From positions 1-12,936 of the forward strand of contig JAUWKK010000039.1 in NCBI GenBank assembly GCA_030614245.1: a stretch of DNA of 12,936 bases, given 5' to 3'. Source of the DNA: Planctomycetota bacterium (GTDB lineage Bacteria; Planctomycetota; PUPC01; JABMSA01; JAUWKK01). The notes under the pieces were generated by a model. It saw only the letters and a program-made list of their open reading frames with translations, was not told the origin of the DNA and did not search any database. Positions within the stretch are counted from its first letter, which is position 1, and each line of letters starts with the position of its first letter. This document shows, one piece after another, positions 1-7,006 of the stretch. The position numbers were made by a program, and so were the translations under genes.

Positions 1-724
1 CGTTGTCGTAGACGAACCACGCGCCGTTGTTCGTGCAGCGGTCCGGCGTGTATGGCGTCACCGGTGCGGGGCCGAGCCAGAGAGCATAAGCGAAGCCTTT
101 GGGGACGGGTATCGGCTGGGTCGATCCTCCGGCAGCTCCGCCCGGTGCTATGCCGTCGATAGTATGAACCTTGCCGACGCGCCCGTTGAGAACGAGCTCG
201 CATGCGTGGCGCAGAGGCCCGGATGAGCGCTGCTGGGTGCCATACTGGAAGACGCTGCCGTAGCGCTGGATGAGCTTGCGGAGGGCGATGTCCCAGTTGA
301 CGCAGAGCCCGAGCGGCTTTTCGACGTACATATCCTTGCCGGCGCGGGCAGCCGCGAAGGCGGCCGGCACGTGCCAGTGGTCGGGCGTCGCGATAACCAC
401 GCCGTCGATATCCTTGCGTTCGAGCAGCCGGCGGAAATCGTTATACGGCTTGCAGACCTTGCGCTTGTAGTGGTTGTTGACTTGCCTGGCCCTCGATTCG
501 CGCCTGTTCTGAAACGGGTCGGCCACTGCGACGCTCCGGCAGTCTCCCAGCCGCAGAAAGCCGCCCAGCAAGCCGCCGCCCCGGCCACCGACGCCTATAT
601 GGCCCAGGCCGATGCGATCGCTGGCCGCCGGAGTCTTGCCGGCACCGAGAGCGGCGGATGTGATGACATAAGGAGCTGCTGCCATACCGGCCGCTGCGTG
701 TCTCAGGAACTTGCGTCTGTTCAT
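1..724 (-). CDS. Gfo/Idh/MocA-family oxidoreductase, Tat-exported, partial (C-terminus beyond window)
   Basis: The frame stays open from the start at 724 to the window edge, giving 241 residues of N-terminal sequence. Residues 2-7 (NRRKFL) are a twin-arginine export motif, followed by an Ala-rich hydrophobic stretch to about residue 29, so the enzyme is probably exported folded. Residues 38-49 (IGLGHIGVGGRG) form the glycine-rich NAD(P)-binding turn of a Rossmann fold. A DHWH motif lies at 115-118, and EKP at 135-137 is the hallmark of the family. The LGPAP stretch near 217-221 is typical of the exported planctomycete-type members, which usually act on sugars or inositol-like substrates; the actual substrate cannot be told. 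Two ATGs are adjacent at 727 and 724. An AGGA ribosome site (732-735) lies 4 bases from the first and 7 from the second, so 724 is preferred. About 180 bases separate it from the stop of the upstream transporter gene on the same strand. Confidence 0.93.
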   Translation of the reverse strand, partial: MNRRKFLRHAAAGMAAAPYVITSAALGAGKTPAASDRIGLGHIGVGGRGGGLLGGFLRLGDCRSVAVADPFQNRRESRARQVNNHYKRKVCKPYNDFRRLLERKDIDGVVIATPDHWHVPAAFAAARAGKDMYVEKPLGLCVNWDIALRKLIQRYGSVFQYGTQQRSSGPLRHACELVLNGRVGKVHTIDGIAPGGAAGGSTQPIPVPKGFAYALWLGPAPVTPYTPDRCTNNGAWFVYDN

Positions 725-799
725 CATTGCTTCCTTTCCATTGATCGTAAGGCGGAAAAACGGGTTGCGTTCTAATGTCGGTGTCACTGAACCTCCCCA

Positions 800-843
800 C
801 TTCTGCAACAGGAAATCTCCGCAGCAGGCGGGTATTAGCCCTG
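800..843 (-). repeat. 44-bp interspersed repeat, copy A
   Basis: This 44-base block (plus strand begins cttctgcaac, ends tagccctg) recurs at 2907-2950 in the same orientation with a single mismatch. Copy A lies 76 bases upstream of the oxidoreductase start at 724 and downstream of the transporter stop. Read on the minus strand, CTGC...GCAG ends allow an imperfect hairpin. Unlike copy B it is not followed by a recognisable -10 box. It may be a mobile or recombinogenic repeat, or a shared upstream control element. Confidence 0.85.
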
Positions 844-902
844 CTGTTCCAGTGGAAATGTTAAAGGGCGTGGCGGAGCTCGCGCGGGGGTGTGCGGCCC
901 GG

Positions 903-2789
903 CTATTGCTCGCGCCTGCGCCTCGACAGGAGAACAACATCCCGCAGTTCATCGGTATTTCGGGCAGCATCCCACCTGGTCTCAAAACCCGGCTCCTCCA
1001 CGATGTGAGCGATAGCCATGAGTGCTCGGAGATGGTAGTTCCGTTCGTCCGGCGAGCCAACGAGGACAAAAGCGGTGGTCACGGGCGGGTGGAGGTCGGA
1101 GAAGACCACACCTTCCTTGCACCGAACGAGCAGCAGCTCAAAGATGTGCTCGCCTTCGACAATGACGTGTGGAATAGCCAGGCCGGGGTGGACAACAGTG
1201 CTTGAATCCCGCTCCCTCTTCAGAAACAGATCGAAGAGATGTGTCGCGTCAATGCCGATGCGGGGCGATAGCGCCTCCGAGACTTCGCGGAACAGTTCGC
1301 GGGCCGAGATCGTCTTCTTCAGGTCGAGGACAATAGCTTGATTGACAAGCCTGTCGAATCTGTCCAGCGCTATTTCATCACGCTCGAGTGTTATCTGCTT
1401 GAGTTCATCCTCCAATCCCCGTCCTGCGATGTCCTTGGCGATGATGCCCTTGACCATGTAAACGAACGCCGATTCACGGCTGACGCGGGGGTTGACATAC
1501 GCCAGGTACCACACGGCGGCCACGATGACGAAAAGCCCGGCGAGCAGCAGAGGAAGCGTCCCCATTTCAAGGATCAAGAACCCGCAGGCAATGATCGCGA
1601 TGGCCGGCAGCCAGGGCACCAGTGGCGCCCTGAACGTCGGCCGGTAGTTCTGAAGTCCGCTGTACCGCATGATGAGCACTGAGAAACATTGCAGTATGAA
1701 CATCAGGAGCATCATCGTTGAGGCGGTCTTCACCAGATCGACTACCGATAGGAACGTTATGACGGCCATGATAAACACGGTCGTCAGGACAATCGCCAGG
1801 TGGGGAGACCCGAACCGTCTGTTAGTTGCCGAGAGCAAGCGGGGCACGAGGCCGTCCTGGCTCATCGCCATAGGCGTTCGTGACGCGGCGAGTATGCCGG
1901 CATTGGCCGTCGTTGCAAAGGCAAGCAACGCGCCGACGTCGACCACAATGATCCCCCATCGCCCCATCGCGGCCCCCGCGCCAAGCGAAAGCGGCACAAG
2001 AGAACCTGCGAGTTCCTTTCCATCCACGATGCCCACGGTGACCAAGACCGCCAGGATATACAGCACGCTGACGATTCCGAAAGCAAGAAACATACCCAAG
2101 GGTATGTTCCGCGCCGGGTTACGCACCTCTTCGGCGACGGAGATGACCTTAGTCAGCCCTCCAAAGGAGATGAAAACCATGCCTGCCACCGCAAATACCG
2201 ATTGCCAGCCGTGCTTCATGAATGGCTGGTCGGGGCCCTGAAGGCGGCCGAGATCGACCGCCGGAAGGCCTTTGAGGCAATAAAGCGTAACTATGGCCAA
2301 GAGGCCTAATACCAGGATGCCTTGGAGCCTTCCGGTTTCCTTGATGCTCACGATGTTCAATACGGCAAAGAAGGCGCACGCAATCAGGGCGATGGCCTTG
2401 ACCCCCTGCAATCCCAAGCTCGGGAAGAGCACGGTCGCCAGTGCTCCGATGCCGACGAGAGCGAATGCGGATTTCAGGGCAATCGAGAGCCAGTTGGCCA
2501 GCCCCGCGACGGTTCCAACGAGTGGGCCAAGGCTGCGTTCGATGAAGAAATAGCTCCCGCCGGATTTTGGCATCGCGGTGGCGAGCTCGGCCTTGGAGAG
2601 CAGTACGGGGATCATCAGAACTGCCGCCAGGGCATATGAGAGGATCACAGCCGGGCCCGCTTCGGCATAAGCCAATCCCGGCAAGACGAACAGCCCCGAA
2701 CTGATCATCGCCCCTGCGGCAATGCTGAACACCGATAGAAGCCCAAGCTGCCGCTTCAAGTCAGAGGATTCTGTAGACATAGCATTCAT
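903..2789 (-). CDS. APC-family amino acid permease fused to a C-terminal PTS EIIA (PtsN-like) domain
   Basis: This 628-residue protein has two parts. Residues ~15-435 form a multi-spanning APC-superfamily transporter. It has the family's first-helix glycine motif at 26-38 (GAMISSGLFVLPG) and the conserved EEVRNPARNIPLG loop at 220-232, and it probably moves amino acids or related cations across the inner membrane. After a charged linker (~440-480), residues ~480-622 match a PTS EIIA domain of the fructose/mannitol/PtsN type. GLAIPH at 536-541 places His541 where these domains are phosphorylated, and a second family-typical His lies at 586. The inference is that transport is tuned by a phosphorelay or by signalling through the EIIA domain; no sugar EIIB/EIIC is present. 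The ATG at 2789 follows AAAAGG with only three bases between, so the in-frame ATG at 2780 is an alternative start. A promoter is visible at 2888-2915. Transporter identity is confident; the substrate is unknown. Confidence 0.92.
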   Translation of the reverse strand: MNAMSTESSDLKRQLGLLSVFSIAAGAMISSGLFVLPGLAYAEAGPAVILSYALAAVLMIPVLLSKAELATAMPKSGGSYFFIERSLGPLVGTVAGLANWLSIALKSAFALVGIGALATVLFPSLGLQGVKAIALIACAFFAVLNIVSIKETGRLQGILVLGLLAIVTLYCLKGLPAVDLGRLQGPDQPFMKHGWQSVFAVAGMVFISFGGLTKVISVAEEVRNPARNIPLGMFLAFGIVSVLYILAVLVTVGIVDGKELAGSLVPLSLGAGAAMGRWGIIVVDVGALLAFATTANAGILAASRTPMAMSQDGLVPRLLSATNRRFGSPHLAIVLTTVFIMAVITFLSVVDLVKTASTMMLLMFILQCFSVLIMRYSGLQNYRPTFRAPLVPWLPAIAIIACGFLILEMGTLPLLLAGLFVIVAAVWYLAYVNPRVSRESAFVYMVKGIIAKDIAGRGLEDELKQITLERDEIALDRFDRLVNQAIVLDLKKTISARELFREVSEALSPRIGIDATHLFDLFLKRERDSSTVVHPGLAIPHVIVEGEHIFELLLVRCKEGVVFSDLHPPVTTAFVLVGSPDERNYHLRALMAIAHIVEEPGFETRWDAARNTDELRDVVLLSRRRREQ

Positions 2790-2887
2790 CTGCCTTTTCT
2801 ATAACGGGCGGCTTTCAGGCTGCAAAGCGCAAGCGGTTGTTGGTCCTATGAGCGGCGCTTTGTCTCCAAGCCCGACTATGCCACACC

Positions 2888-2915
2888 ATTATAGGTCAGG
2901 AATATGCTTCTGCAA
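2888..2915 (-). promoter_or_regulatory. Sigma70-type promoter for the APC-EIIA gene
   Basis: On the minus strand, TTGCAG (2915-2910) is followed after 16 bases by a perfect TATAAT (2893-2888). Transcription would start near 2881, giving a leader of about 90 bases before the ATG at 2789. The -35 hexamer lies inside repeat copy B (2907-2950), and the -10 lies outside it. The prediction rests on hexamer match and position only. Confidence 0.7.
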
Positions 2916-2950
2916 CAGGAAATCTCCGCAGCAGGCGGGTATGAGCCCTG
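2907..2950 (-). repeat. 44-bp interspersed repeat, copy B
   Basis: It matches copy A (800-843) at 43 of 44 bases in direct orientation. It lies 118 bases upstream of the transporter ATG and contributes the -35 hexamer of that gene's promoter. Together the copies bracket the whole transporter gene as near-identical direct repeats about 2.1 kb apart. The sequences just outside the block do not continue to match, so the unit ends sharply. Confidence 0.85.
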
Positions 2951-3015
2951 GCCCATGTTTTCCACCTGTCATCGTAAGTCCTTATGTACCAAGGACGTAG
3001 AATTTGCTGTTGTCA

Positions 3016-3469
3016 CTACAGGGCCAGTCGGCTGATGTCCAACGCATCGACGATCTGCTTCGCATCGGAGCCCGGCGGCGCCGTTCGGCCTGCATCTTGC
3101 CGGGGTCTTCGAAGTAGCGAAACCGTGCAGCCGATACTTCGGTCGAGTAATATCGCGTGGCGTGATTCTCCGCGGTGGCTTTCGCGGCGCGTGCAGCGAT
3201 CTTTGCTTCGCTCTTCAAACGTCCCGCCTGCACCGCCGTGCGAGCCGCTGCCAGAATCTCATGCATCGAAGCCTTCATCGCATTCGCCGCCGCAAAGATT
3301 CCAAGCCAGATCACCGCCGGCAGCTTGAACGACCGGGCTCGACGACCGGGCCTGAACGTCGTCCGAAGCTTCTCCAGCAGATTATCCTTGGTCATCGTTT
3401 CGAGAATCTTCCGGGCCGCCGACGTGAAAAAACAGTGGACTCCATCGGACGTGCTACGCTTTTCTTCAT
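3016..3469 (-). pseudogene. Frameshifted short gene of unknown family (possible transposase N-terminal remnant)
   Basis: A perfect AGGAGG site (3477-3482) lies 7 bases before an ATG at 3469. The frame begun there, starting MKKSVARPME, runs only 25 codons to a TGA at 3392-3394. At a run of six T (3432-3427) the coding signal moves to the next frame. That frame continues with G/C-ending codons and a protein-like sequence, including LPAVIWLGIF and MKASMHEIL, to about 3110. Near a CCCCGG tract the signal moves again, into a frame ending in SDAKQIVDALDISRLAL and stops TAG-TGA (TAG at 3016-3018). Both shifts are repaired by adding one base, and the restored gene would be exactly 151 codons plus stop. 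The protein is basic and helical and was not recognised. The short hydrophobic segment vaguely recalls the N-terminus of IS4-like transposases, which is a weak guess. A 127-residue reading on the opposite strand (3175-3558) is judged a shadow. Confidence 0.5.
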
Positions 3470-3539
3470 CATTGCACCTCCTGCATTGCGCTAGTGGGTC
3501 CGACAAATCCCCCCCTACCATTGCGGCGAGGTGCAATGA
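3469..3539. repeat. 12-bp perfect inverted repeat spanning the start of the broken gene
   Basis: TCATTGCACCTC at 3469-3480 is the exact reverse complement of GAGGTGCAATGA at 3528-3539. The arms extend imperfectly inward (attgcg / cattgcgg) around a loop of about 47 bases. The left arm contains most of the ribosome site and the ATG of the minus-strand gene at 3469. The right arm carries a GAGGTGC-ATG look-alike on the plus strand. It may be a duplicated leader or the terminal repeat of a decayed element. Confidence 0.7.
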
Positions 3540-3616
3540 CTATATCAAGGGGTCTTAAGTCCTTGCGCCGCAATGCGTTGTGTGCTATAGCATCGGCATT
3601 GGCTGCAAGCCTATGC

Positions 3617-3765
3617 CGGGTGCCGCGGTCAATCGTCCTCGCTTGGCCGTGCTTGCCCGCCTACGGCGGGGTTCCACTCCCTACACAGACGGGTTCAACT
3701 GTGGTTCCATCCCCACCTCAAGCGGAACTTCGCTCATCACTGCCGGCTCCGAACAACGCAACCGG
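3617..3765 (+). repeat. Diverged interspersed repeat R2, copy 1
   Basis: Two blocks in this gene-free stretch match 10067-10270 in the same order and orientation. The first (from 3617, cgggtgcc...) agrees at roughly 46 of 54 bases. The second (3699-3725, ctgtggttcc...) agrees at 25 of 27 bases, with a following ccgaacaacgcaa-cgg block that is also shared. The spacing between blocks differs between copies, so they are old relatives that gained or lost sequence. No protein is credible here. The wider gap 3540-3786 holds nothing else except the promoter-like site at its end. Confidence 0.75.
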
Positions 3766-3786
3766 CCCTCATAAACGGCCTGCTAC

Positions 3787-3815
3787 TTGAATCGAAGCCC
3801 ACGTACAGCTAAAAT
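3787..3815 (+). promoter_or_regulatory. pilD: Sigma70-type promoter just before pilD
   Basis: TTGAAT (3787-3792), a 17-base spacer and TAAAAT (3810-3815) form a well-spaced promoter. The expected start of transcription (about 3821-3823) falls only a few bases before the ATG at 3825. There is no ribosome binding site in front of that ATG, so the mRNA may be leaderless or nearly so. It would drive the plus-strand run pilD to cbiO. Confidence 0.6.
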
Positions 3816-3824
3816 CCTTTCATC

Positions 3825-4712
3825 ATGGTGCTATTGGGATATCTCTTCGCATTCGCGATCGGTTCGGCAATCGGCAGTTTTCTCAATGTGTGCATCTATC
3901 GGCTGCCGCGCGATCTGTCGATCGTATCGCCCCCCTCGCATTGCACGTGGTGCAACGAGCTGGTGCGGTGGTATGACAACATTCCGGTGCTGAGCTACTT
4001 CGCTCTGAACGGCCGATGCCGGCACTGTGGAACTCCGTTCTCGATTCGTTACCCGGCTATCGAGGCCGTCAACGGGCTGGTGTTCGTCTACCTGGCCCAT
4101 CATTTCTATCTGCATCCGGGGGCGGCGTTCGAGCCGATGATGATGCTGATCTCCGGCGTGCTGTGCTCGGCGCTGCTCGTGGTATCGGCGATTGACATCG
4201 AGCGGCAGATCATCCCGGACGAGATAACGCTCAGCGGACTCGTAATCGCGCCGGTCTTCAGCTTCATTTATCCGCAGCTGCACAAGTGCGGTGGGCCGGT
4301 AGTCGGCCGTTTCACGACACTGCTGGGCATCACCGATTACCCGCGGCTGTGCGCTCTGGTCGCTTCGCTGCTGGGAATGGCGGCCGCCGGCGGGTTTATT
4401 TACGTCACCGGCTTCATCGGTACGAAGATATTCCGCAAGGAGGCTATGGGCTTCGGCGATGTCAAGTTGATGGCTATGATGGGCGGGTTCCTCGGCTGGG
4501 CGGGCGGAATCGCCGCCATACTGGTCGGATGCATCTTTGGCGCCGTCATCGGCATCGCCATCTGGATTTTCAAGCGCGAATCTCGTATACCGTTCGGGCC
4601 GTATCTCTCGCTTGGATGCGTAACCGTGCTGCTTTTCAGCCCCCACTTGAAAAGGCTGATCCTATGGTGGCAGGAGACCGTATCCGGCGGCATCCGCGAG
4701 GTACTGACCTGA
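3825..4712 (+). CDS. pilD: Type IV prepilin peptidase / N-methyltransferase (PilD/GspO)
   Basis: The inner-membrane aspartic protease removes the leader of type IV prepilins and type II pseudopilins and methylates the new N-terminus. The 295-residue length is normal for the family. After a first membrane helix (~1-25), the cytoplasmic domain has both cysteine pairs, C40-x2-C43 and C65-x2-C68, which bind zinc in the bifunctional form. The two catalytic aspartates are at D124 (SAIDIE) and D212 in GFGDVK (209-214). IPFGPYL at 255-261 is also conserved. Most remaining sequence is hydrophobic helices. No Shine-Dalgarno precedes the ATG, and the promoter at 3787-3815 suggests a near-leaderless message. 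No pilin or secretion ATPase genes are nearby, so the substrates are encoded elsewhere. It is followed after 32 bases by the lipoprotein gene, probably in the same transcript. Confidence 0.96.
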   Translation: MVLLGYLFAFAIGSAIGSFLNVCIYRLPRDLSIVSPPSHCTWCNELVRWYDNIPVLSYFALNGRCRHCGTPFSIRYPAIEAVNGLVFVYLAHHFYLHPGAAFEPMMMLISGVLCSALLVVSAIDIERQIIPDEITLSGLVIAPVFSFIYPQLHKCGGPVVGRFTTLLGITDYPRLCALVASLLGMAAAGGFIYVTGFIGTKIFRKEAMGFGDVKLMAMMGGFLGWAGGIAAILVGCIFGAVIGIAIWIFKRESRIPFGPYLSLGCVTVLLFSPHLKRLILWWQETVSGGIREVLT

Positions 4713-4744
4713 ATAAACGCAGGCAAACAATGGAGGTTATTGCA

Positions 4745-5464
4745 ATGCAAGGAAGTACTCGAATCTTGATAGGGCTGATGCTGTGTGCGCTGGCTGCCGG
4801 CGGCTGCAGCACGACAAAGGCGGCACTGAAGGCTAAGAACCGCATGATGCAAATGCGCATCCATGAACTCGAGGCCGAAAAGGACCGCGCGAAACAGCAA
4901 ATCAAGCTCTATCGCGACGAAGTCGACTCAACTAAGAAGCAGGCCGCCGCGATCCAGAAGGAACGCGATTCTCTCAAGAAGGAGAAGACCGAGCACGTTA
5001 AGGTGGTCGATGTCGAGAAGCAGAAGCATCAGGCATTGAAATCGAAACTCGAACAGGAGCTCAAGGGCCTGGACTGCCTGGTGCTCAGCCGAGGCAACGA
5101 CATCGTCCTGCGCCTGAACGTTGGCGTCATCTCGGGCGGCGTCGAAGTCGACAAGGCGGGCCAGAAGCTCCTGCGCGCCGTCGTCGACGCATTGCGCACG
5201 CACGCGGGCGACAGCCATCTGGTGATCGAAGGCCACACCGACGACAAGCCCATCATGACTGAGAAATTCCCCTCGAACTGGGAGCTCTCAGGCGCACGTG
5301 CGGTGACCGTGCTGCGGTTCCTCGTCGATCGCTGCGGCGTTGCGCCCGAACGGGTGTCGTTCGCCGGCCACGGCGAATACGCACCGGCCGTGCCCAACGT
5401 CGACGCCAAGAGCCGCGCCAGGAACCGCCGTATCGAGATCGTCGTCCTGGCTGGCGGGCAGTAG
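4745..5464 (+). CDS. OmpA/MotB-like peptidoglycan-associated lipoprotein with long coiled coil
   Basis: The start at 4745 is set by GGAGG (4732-4736) eight bases upstream, although the frame is open much further back through pilD. The product has 239 residues. Residues 1-20 are a hydrophobic signal ending AAGG before Cys21, a slightly atypical lipobox (Ala at -3). Residues ~28-108 are charged and heptad-like, a likely coiled coil rich in Lys, Glu and Gln. Residues ~118-235 are an OmpA C-terminal domain with GHTDDKPI (163-170), NWELSGARA (178-186) and NRRIEIVV (227-234), the peptidoglycan-binding signature. The NWELSxARA wording is close to MotB, but there is no membrane helix with a MotB proton-channel Asp, so a flagellar stator role is unlikely. 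It probably tethers the outer membrane to peptidoglycan, perhaps near an envelope machine served by pilD. Confidence 0.92.
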   Translation: MQGSTRILIGLMLCALAAGGCSTTKAALKAKNRMMQMRIHELEAEKDRAKQQIKLYRDEVDSTKKQAAAIQKERDSLKKEKTEHVKVVDVEKQKHQALKSKLEQELKGLDCLVLSRGNDIVLRLNVGVISGGVEVDKAGQKLLRAVVDALRTHAGDSHLVIEGHTDDKPIMTEKFPSNWELSGARAVTVLRFLVDRCGVAPERVSFAGHGEYAPAVPNVDAKSRARNRRIEIVVLAGGQ

Positions 5465-5538
5465 ACAGCAATCTGTCCGATATCCGCATCCGGCCGGCAT
5501 GCCGCCATCGCGAGGTTTCACACCTGGAACTGCTGCCG

Positions 5539-6153
5539 ATGATCACAATCGTTGATTATGGAATGGGCAATCTGCGCAGCGTGCAGAAAGCGTTCGAGAG
5601 CGTCGGCGCCGAAGCGTTCATCACGAGCGACCCGGCCGAGGTGGAGCGCGCCTCGAAGGTCGTCCTGCCCGGCGTGGGCGCTTTTGCCGATACGATGGCC
5701 GGCCTGCGCGAGCATGGGCTGATCGAGCCGCTGCGCGAGGCAGCCCTCGACGAAAAACCGTTCCTCGGTATATGCATCGGCCTCCAGGTGCTGTTCTCGT
5801 TCAGCTACGAACGCGGCGAGCATCGCGGTCTCGACGTCATCCCCGGCGAAGTCGTTCAGTTCGACGCCACCGAGCAATACAAGGTGCCGCACATTGGATG
5901 GAATCCGATCATCCCGCGCAAAGAAGTCAGCCTCCTGGAAGGGCTGCCGGAGCAGCCGCACATGTACTTCGTGCATTCATTTCACGTCGTGCCCGAGGAC
6001 CCCGGCGTTATCGCCGCCGAGACGGACTACGGCGGGCTGTTCACGTCGATGATCGCCCGCGGCAATCTCTTCGCCACGCAGTTCCACCCGGAGAAAAGCC
6101 AGAAACTGGGGTTGCAGATACTGAAGAACTTCGTCGAGCTGCACGCCGGATAA
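5539..6153 (+). CDS. hisH: Imidazole glycerol phosphate synthase, glutamine amidotransferase subunit
   Basis: HisH hydrolyses glutamine and passes ammonia to HisF, which makes imidazole glycerol phosphate and AICAR in histidine synthesis. The 204-residue protein has the complete class I amidotransferase triad: Cys79 in GICIGLQ (77-83), His183 and Glu185 in QFHPEKS (181-187). The family motifs DYGMGNLRSV (6-15), LPGVGAF (43-49), VPHIGWN (116-122) and YFVHSF (143-148) are all present. The ATG gives the standard N-terminus MITIVDYG; no strong ribosome site precedes it. It lies 74 bases after the lipoprotein gene and 58 before the cbiQ ATG. No other his gene is in the window, so HisF must come from another locus. 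Confidence 0.97.
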   Translation: MITIVDYGMGNLRSVQKAFESVGAEAFITSDPAEVERASKVVLPGVGAFADTMAGLREHGLIEPLREAALDEKPFLGICIGLQVLFSFSYERGEHRGLDVIPGEVVQFDATEQYKVPHIGWNPIIPRKEVSLLEGLPEQPHMYFVHSFHVVPEDPGVIAAETDYGGLFTSMIARGNLFATQFHPEKSQKLGLQILKNFVELHAG

Positions 6154-6211
6154 CCTCTCGTTGGAACGGGGCACTGAAGGAGACAGCCCGGCTCACGGGC
6201 CGGCGTTCGAT

Positions 6212-6967
6212 ATGCATCACTCGTATCTCGACAAGTTTGCATCGATGGACAGCCCCGTGCACCGGCTCGATCCGCGGGTCAAGACGCTGGCGGTGGCCGT
6301 CTTCATCGGGTTCGTGGTATCGGTCGGCCGCCGCGAGGTGCTCGGCCTGGTGCCTTTCGCGCTGTTCCCCGGCATTCTGGTGGCCGTCAGCGGCGTGCCT
6401 GCGGGCTATCTGCTCAGGCGCATCGCTATTACTTCGCCGCTGCTGCTGTCGCTGGCGATCCTGCCGCCGATCTTCAGCCGCCAGCCGGCGCTTTACTTCG
6501 GGTCGTTCGCGGTTACTGTCGGCATGCTCAATGCCGCAAACCTGGTGATCAAGTTCTGCTTGTGCGTGACGGCCACTCTGATGCTGACGTCTACGACGCC
6601 GTTCGACCGGCTGCTGCGCGGATTACAGTGGCTGGGCCTGCCGAAGGCGCTCCTGGTGCAGTTGTCGTTTCTGTATCGGTATCTCTTTGTGATGGCCGAC
6701 GAGGGGATTCACATGAAGGTGGCCCGCGATTCGAGGCTTTTCGCGCGGGCTGCTCCCGGCCGCCGCCTGAGGGCGGTTGGCGGCGCACTCGGAGTGCTGT
6801 TCTTGCGAACGCTCGACCGCTCCGAACGCATCTATGCGGCTATGGCCTCGCGCGGCTTCGACGGAACCGTGCGGACGATCTCAGAGCTGAAGTTCCGCGC
6901 AGCCGACTTCGTCTTCATCGGCGCTACGGCGGCTTATTGCTGCATTCTGCGGTTTGGATTGATGTGA
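6212..6967 (+). CDS. cbiQ: Energy-coupling factor transporter T component (CbiQ/EcfT family)
   Basis: This membrane scaffold of an ECF-type vitamin or metal importer links the paired ATPases to a substrate-binding S component. From the ATG at 6212 it has 251 residues and begins like family members, with MDSPVHRLDPRVK at 12-24. Several hydrophobic helices follow (~25-40, 44-62, 72-88, 95-125 and a C-terminal one ~232-248). AMASRGF at 210-216 is the C-terminal coupling motif that docks on the ATPase, and the basic ARDSRLFARAAPGRR region (171-185) fits the first coupling helix. The frame can also start at a TTG at 6161, only 7 bases after hisH, adding 17 residues. Neither start has a clear ribosome site; 6212 is chosen because homologues start there. 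The ATPase gene follows after 39 bases. Confidence 0.9.
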   Translation: MHHSYLDKFASMDSPVHRLDPRVKTLAVAVFIGFVVSVGRREVLGLVPFALFPGILVAVSGVPAGYLLRRIAITSPLLLSLAILPPIFSRQPALYFGSFAVTVGMLNAANLVIKFCLCVTATLMLTSTTPFDRLLRGLQWLGLPKALLVQLSFLYRYLFVMADEGIHMKVARDSRLFARAAPGRRLRAVGGALGVLFLRTLDRSERIYAAMASRGFDGTVRTISELKFRAADFVFIGATAAYCCILRFGLM

Positions 6968-7006
6968 GCCGCACGAACGGACAGACATTCAACGAGAGAA
7001 CGCCGC

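Noticed and set aside
711..1205. Plus-strand frames opposite the oxidoreductase leader and the transporter C-terminus
   Set aside because: They run antisense to the EIIA domain and through the 44-bp repeat; no start signal.
3175..3558. 127-residue plus-strand frame opposite the broken gene
   Set aside because: It is uninterrupted, but its start has no ribosome site. The minus strand has an ideal AGGAGG and G/C-ending codons, so this is probably a shadow.
3831..4646. Open frame on the minus strand opposite pilD
   Set aside because: It overlaps a complete prepilin peptidase with all catalytic motifs, and its product is low-complexity and charged.
5772..6548. Long plus-strand frame spanning hisH and cbiQ in another phase
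   Set aside because: It overlaps two well-identified genes, and its Arg/Ser-rich product is typical of out-of-frame GC-rich DNA.
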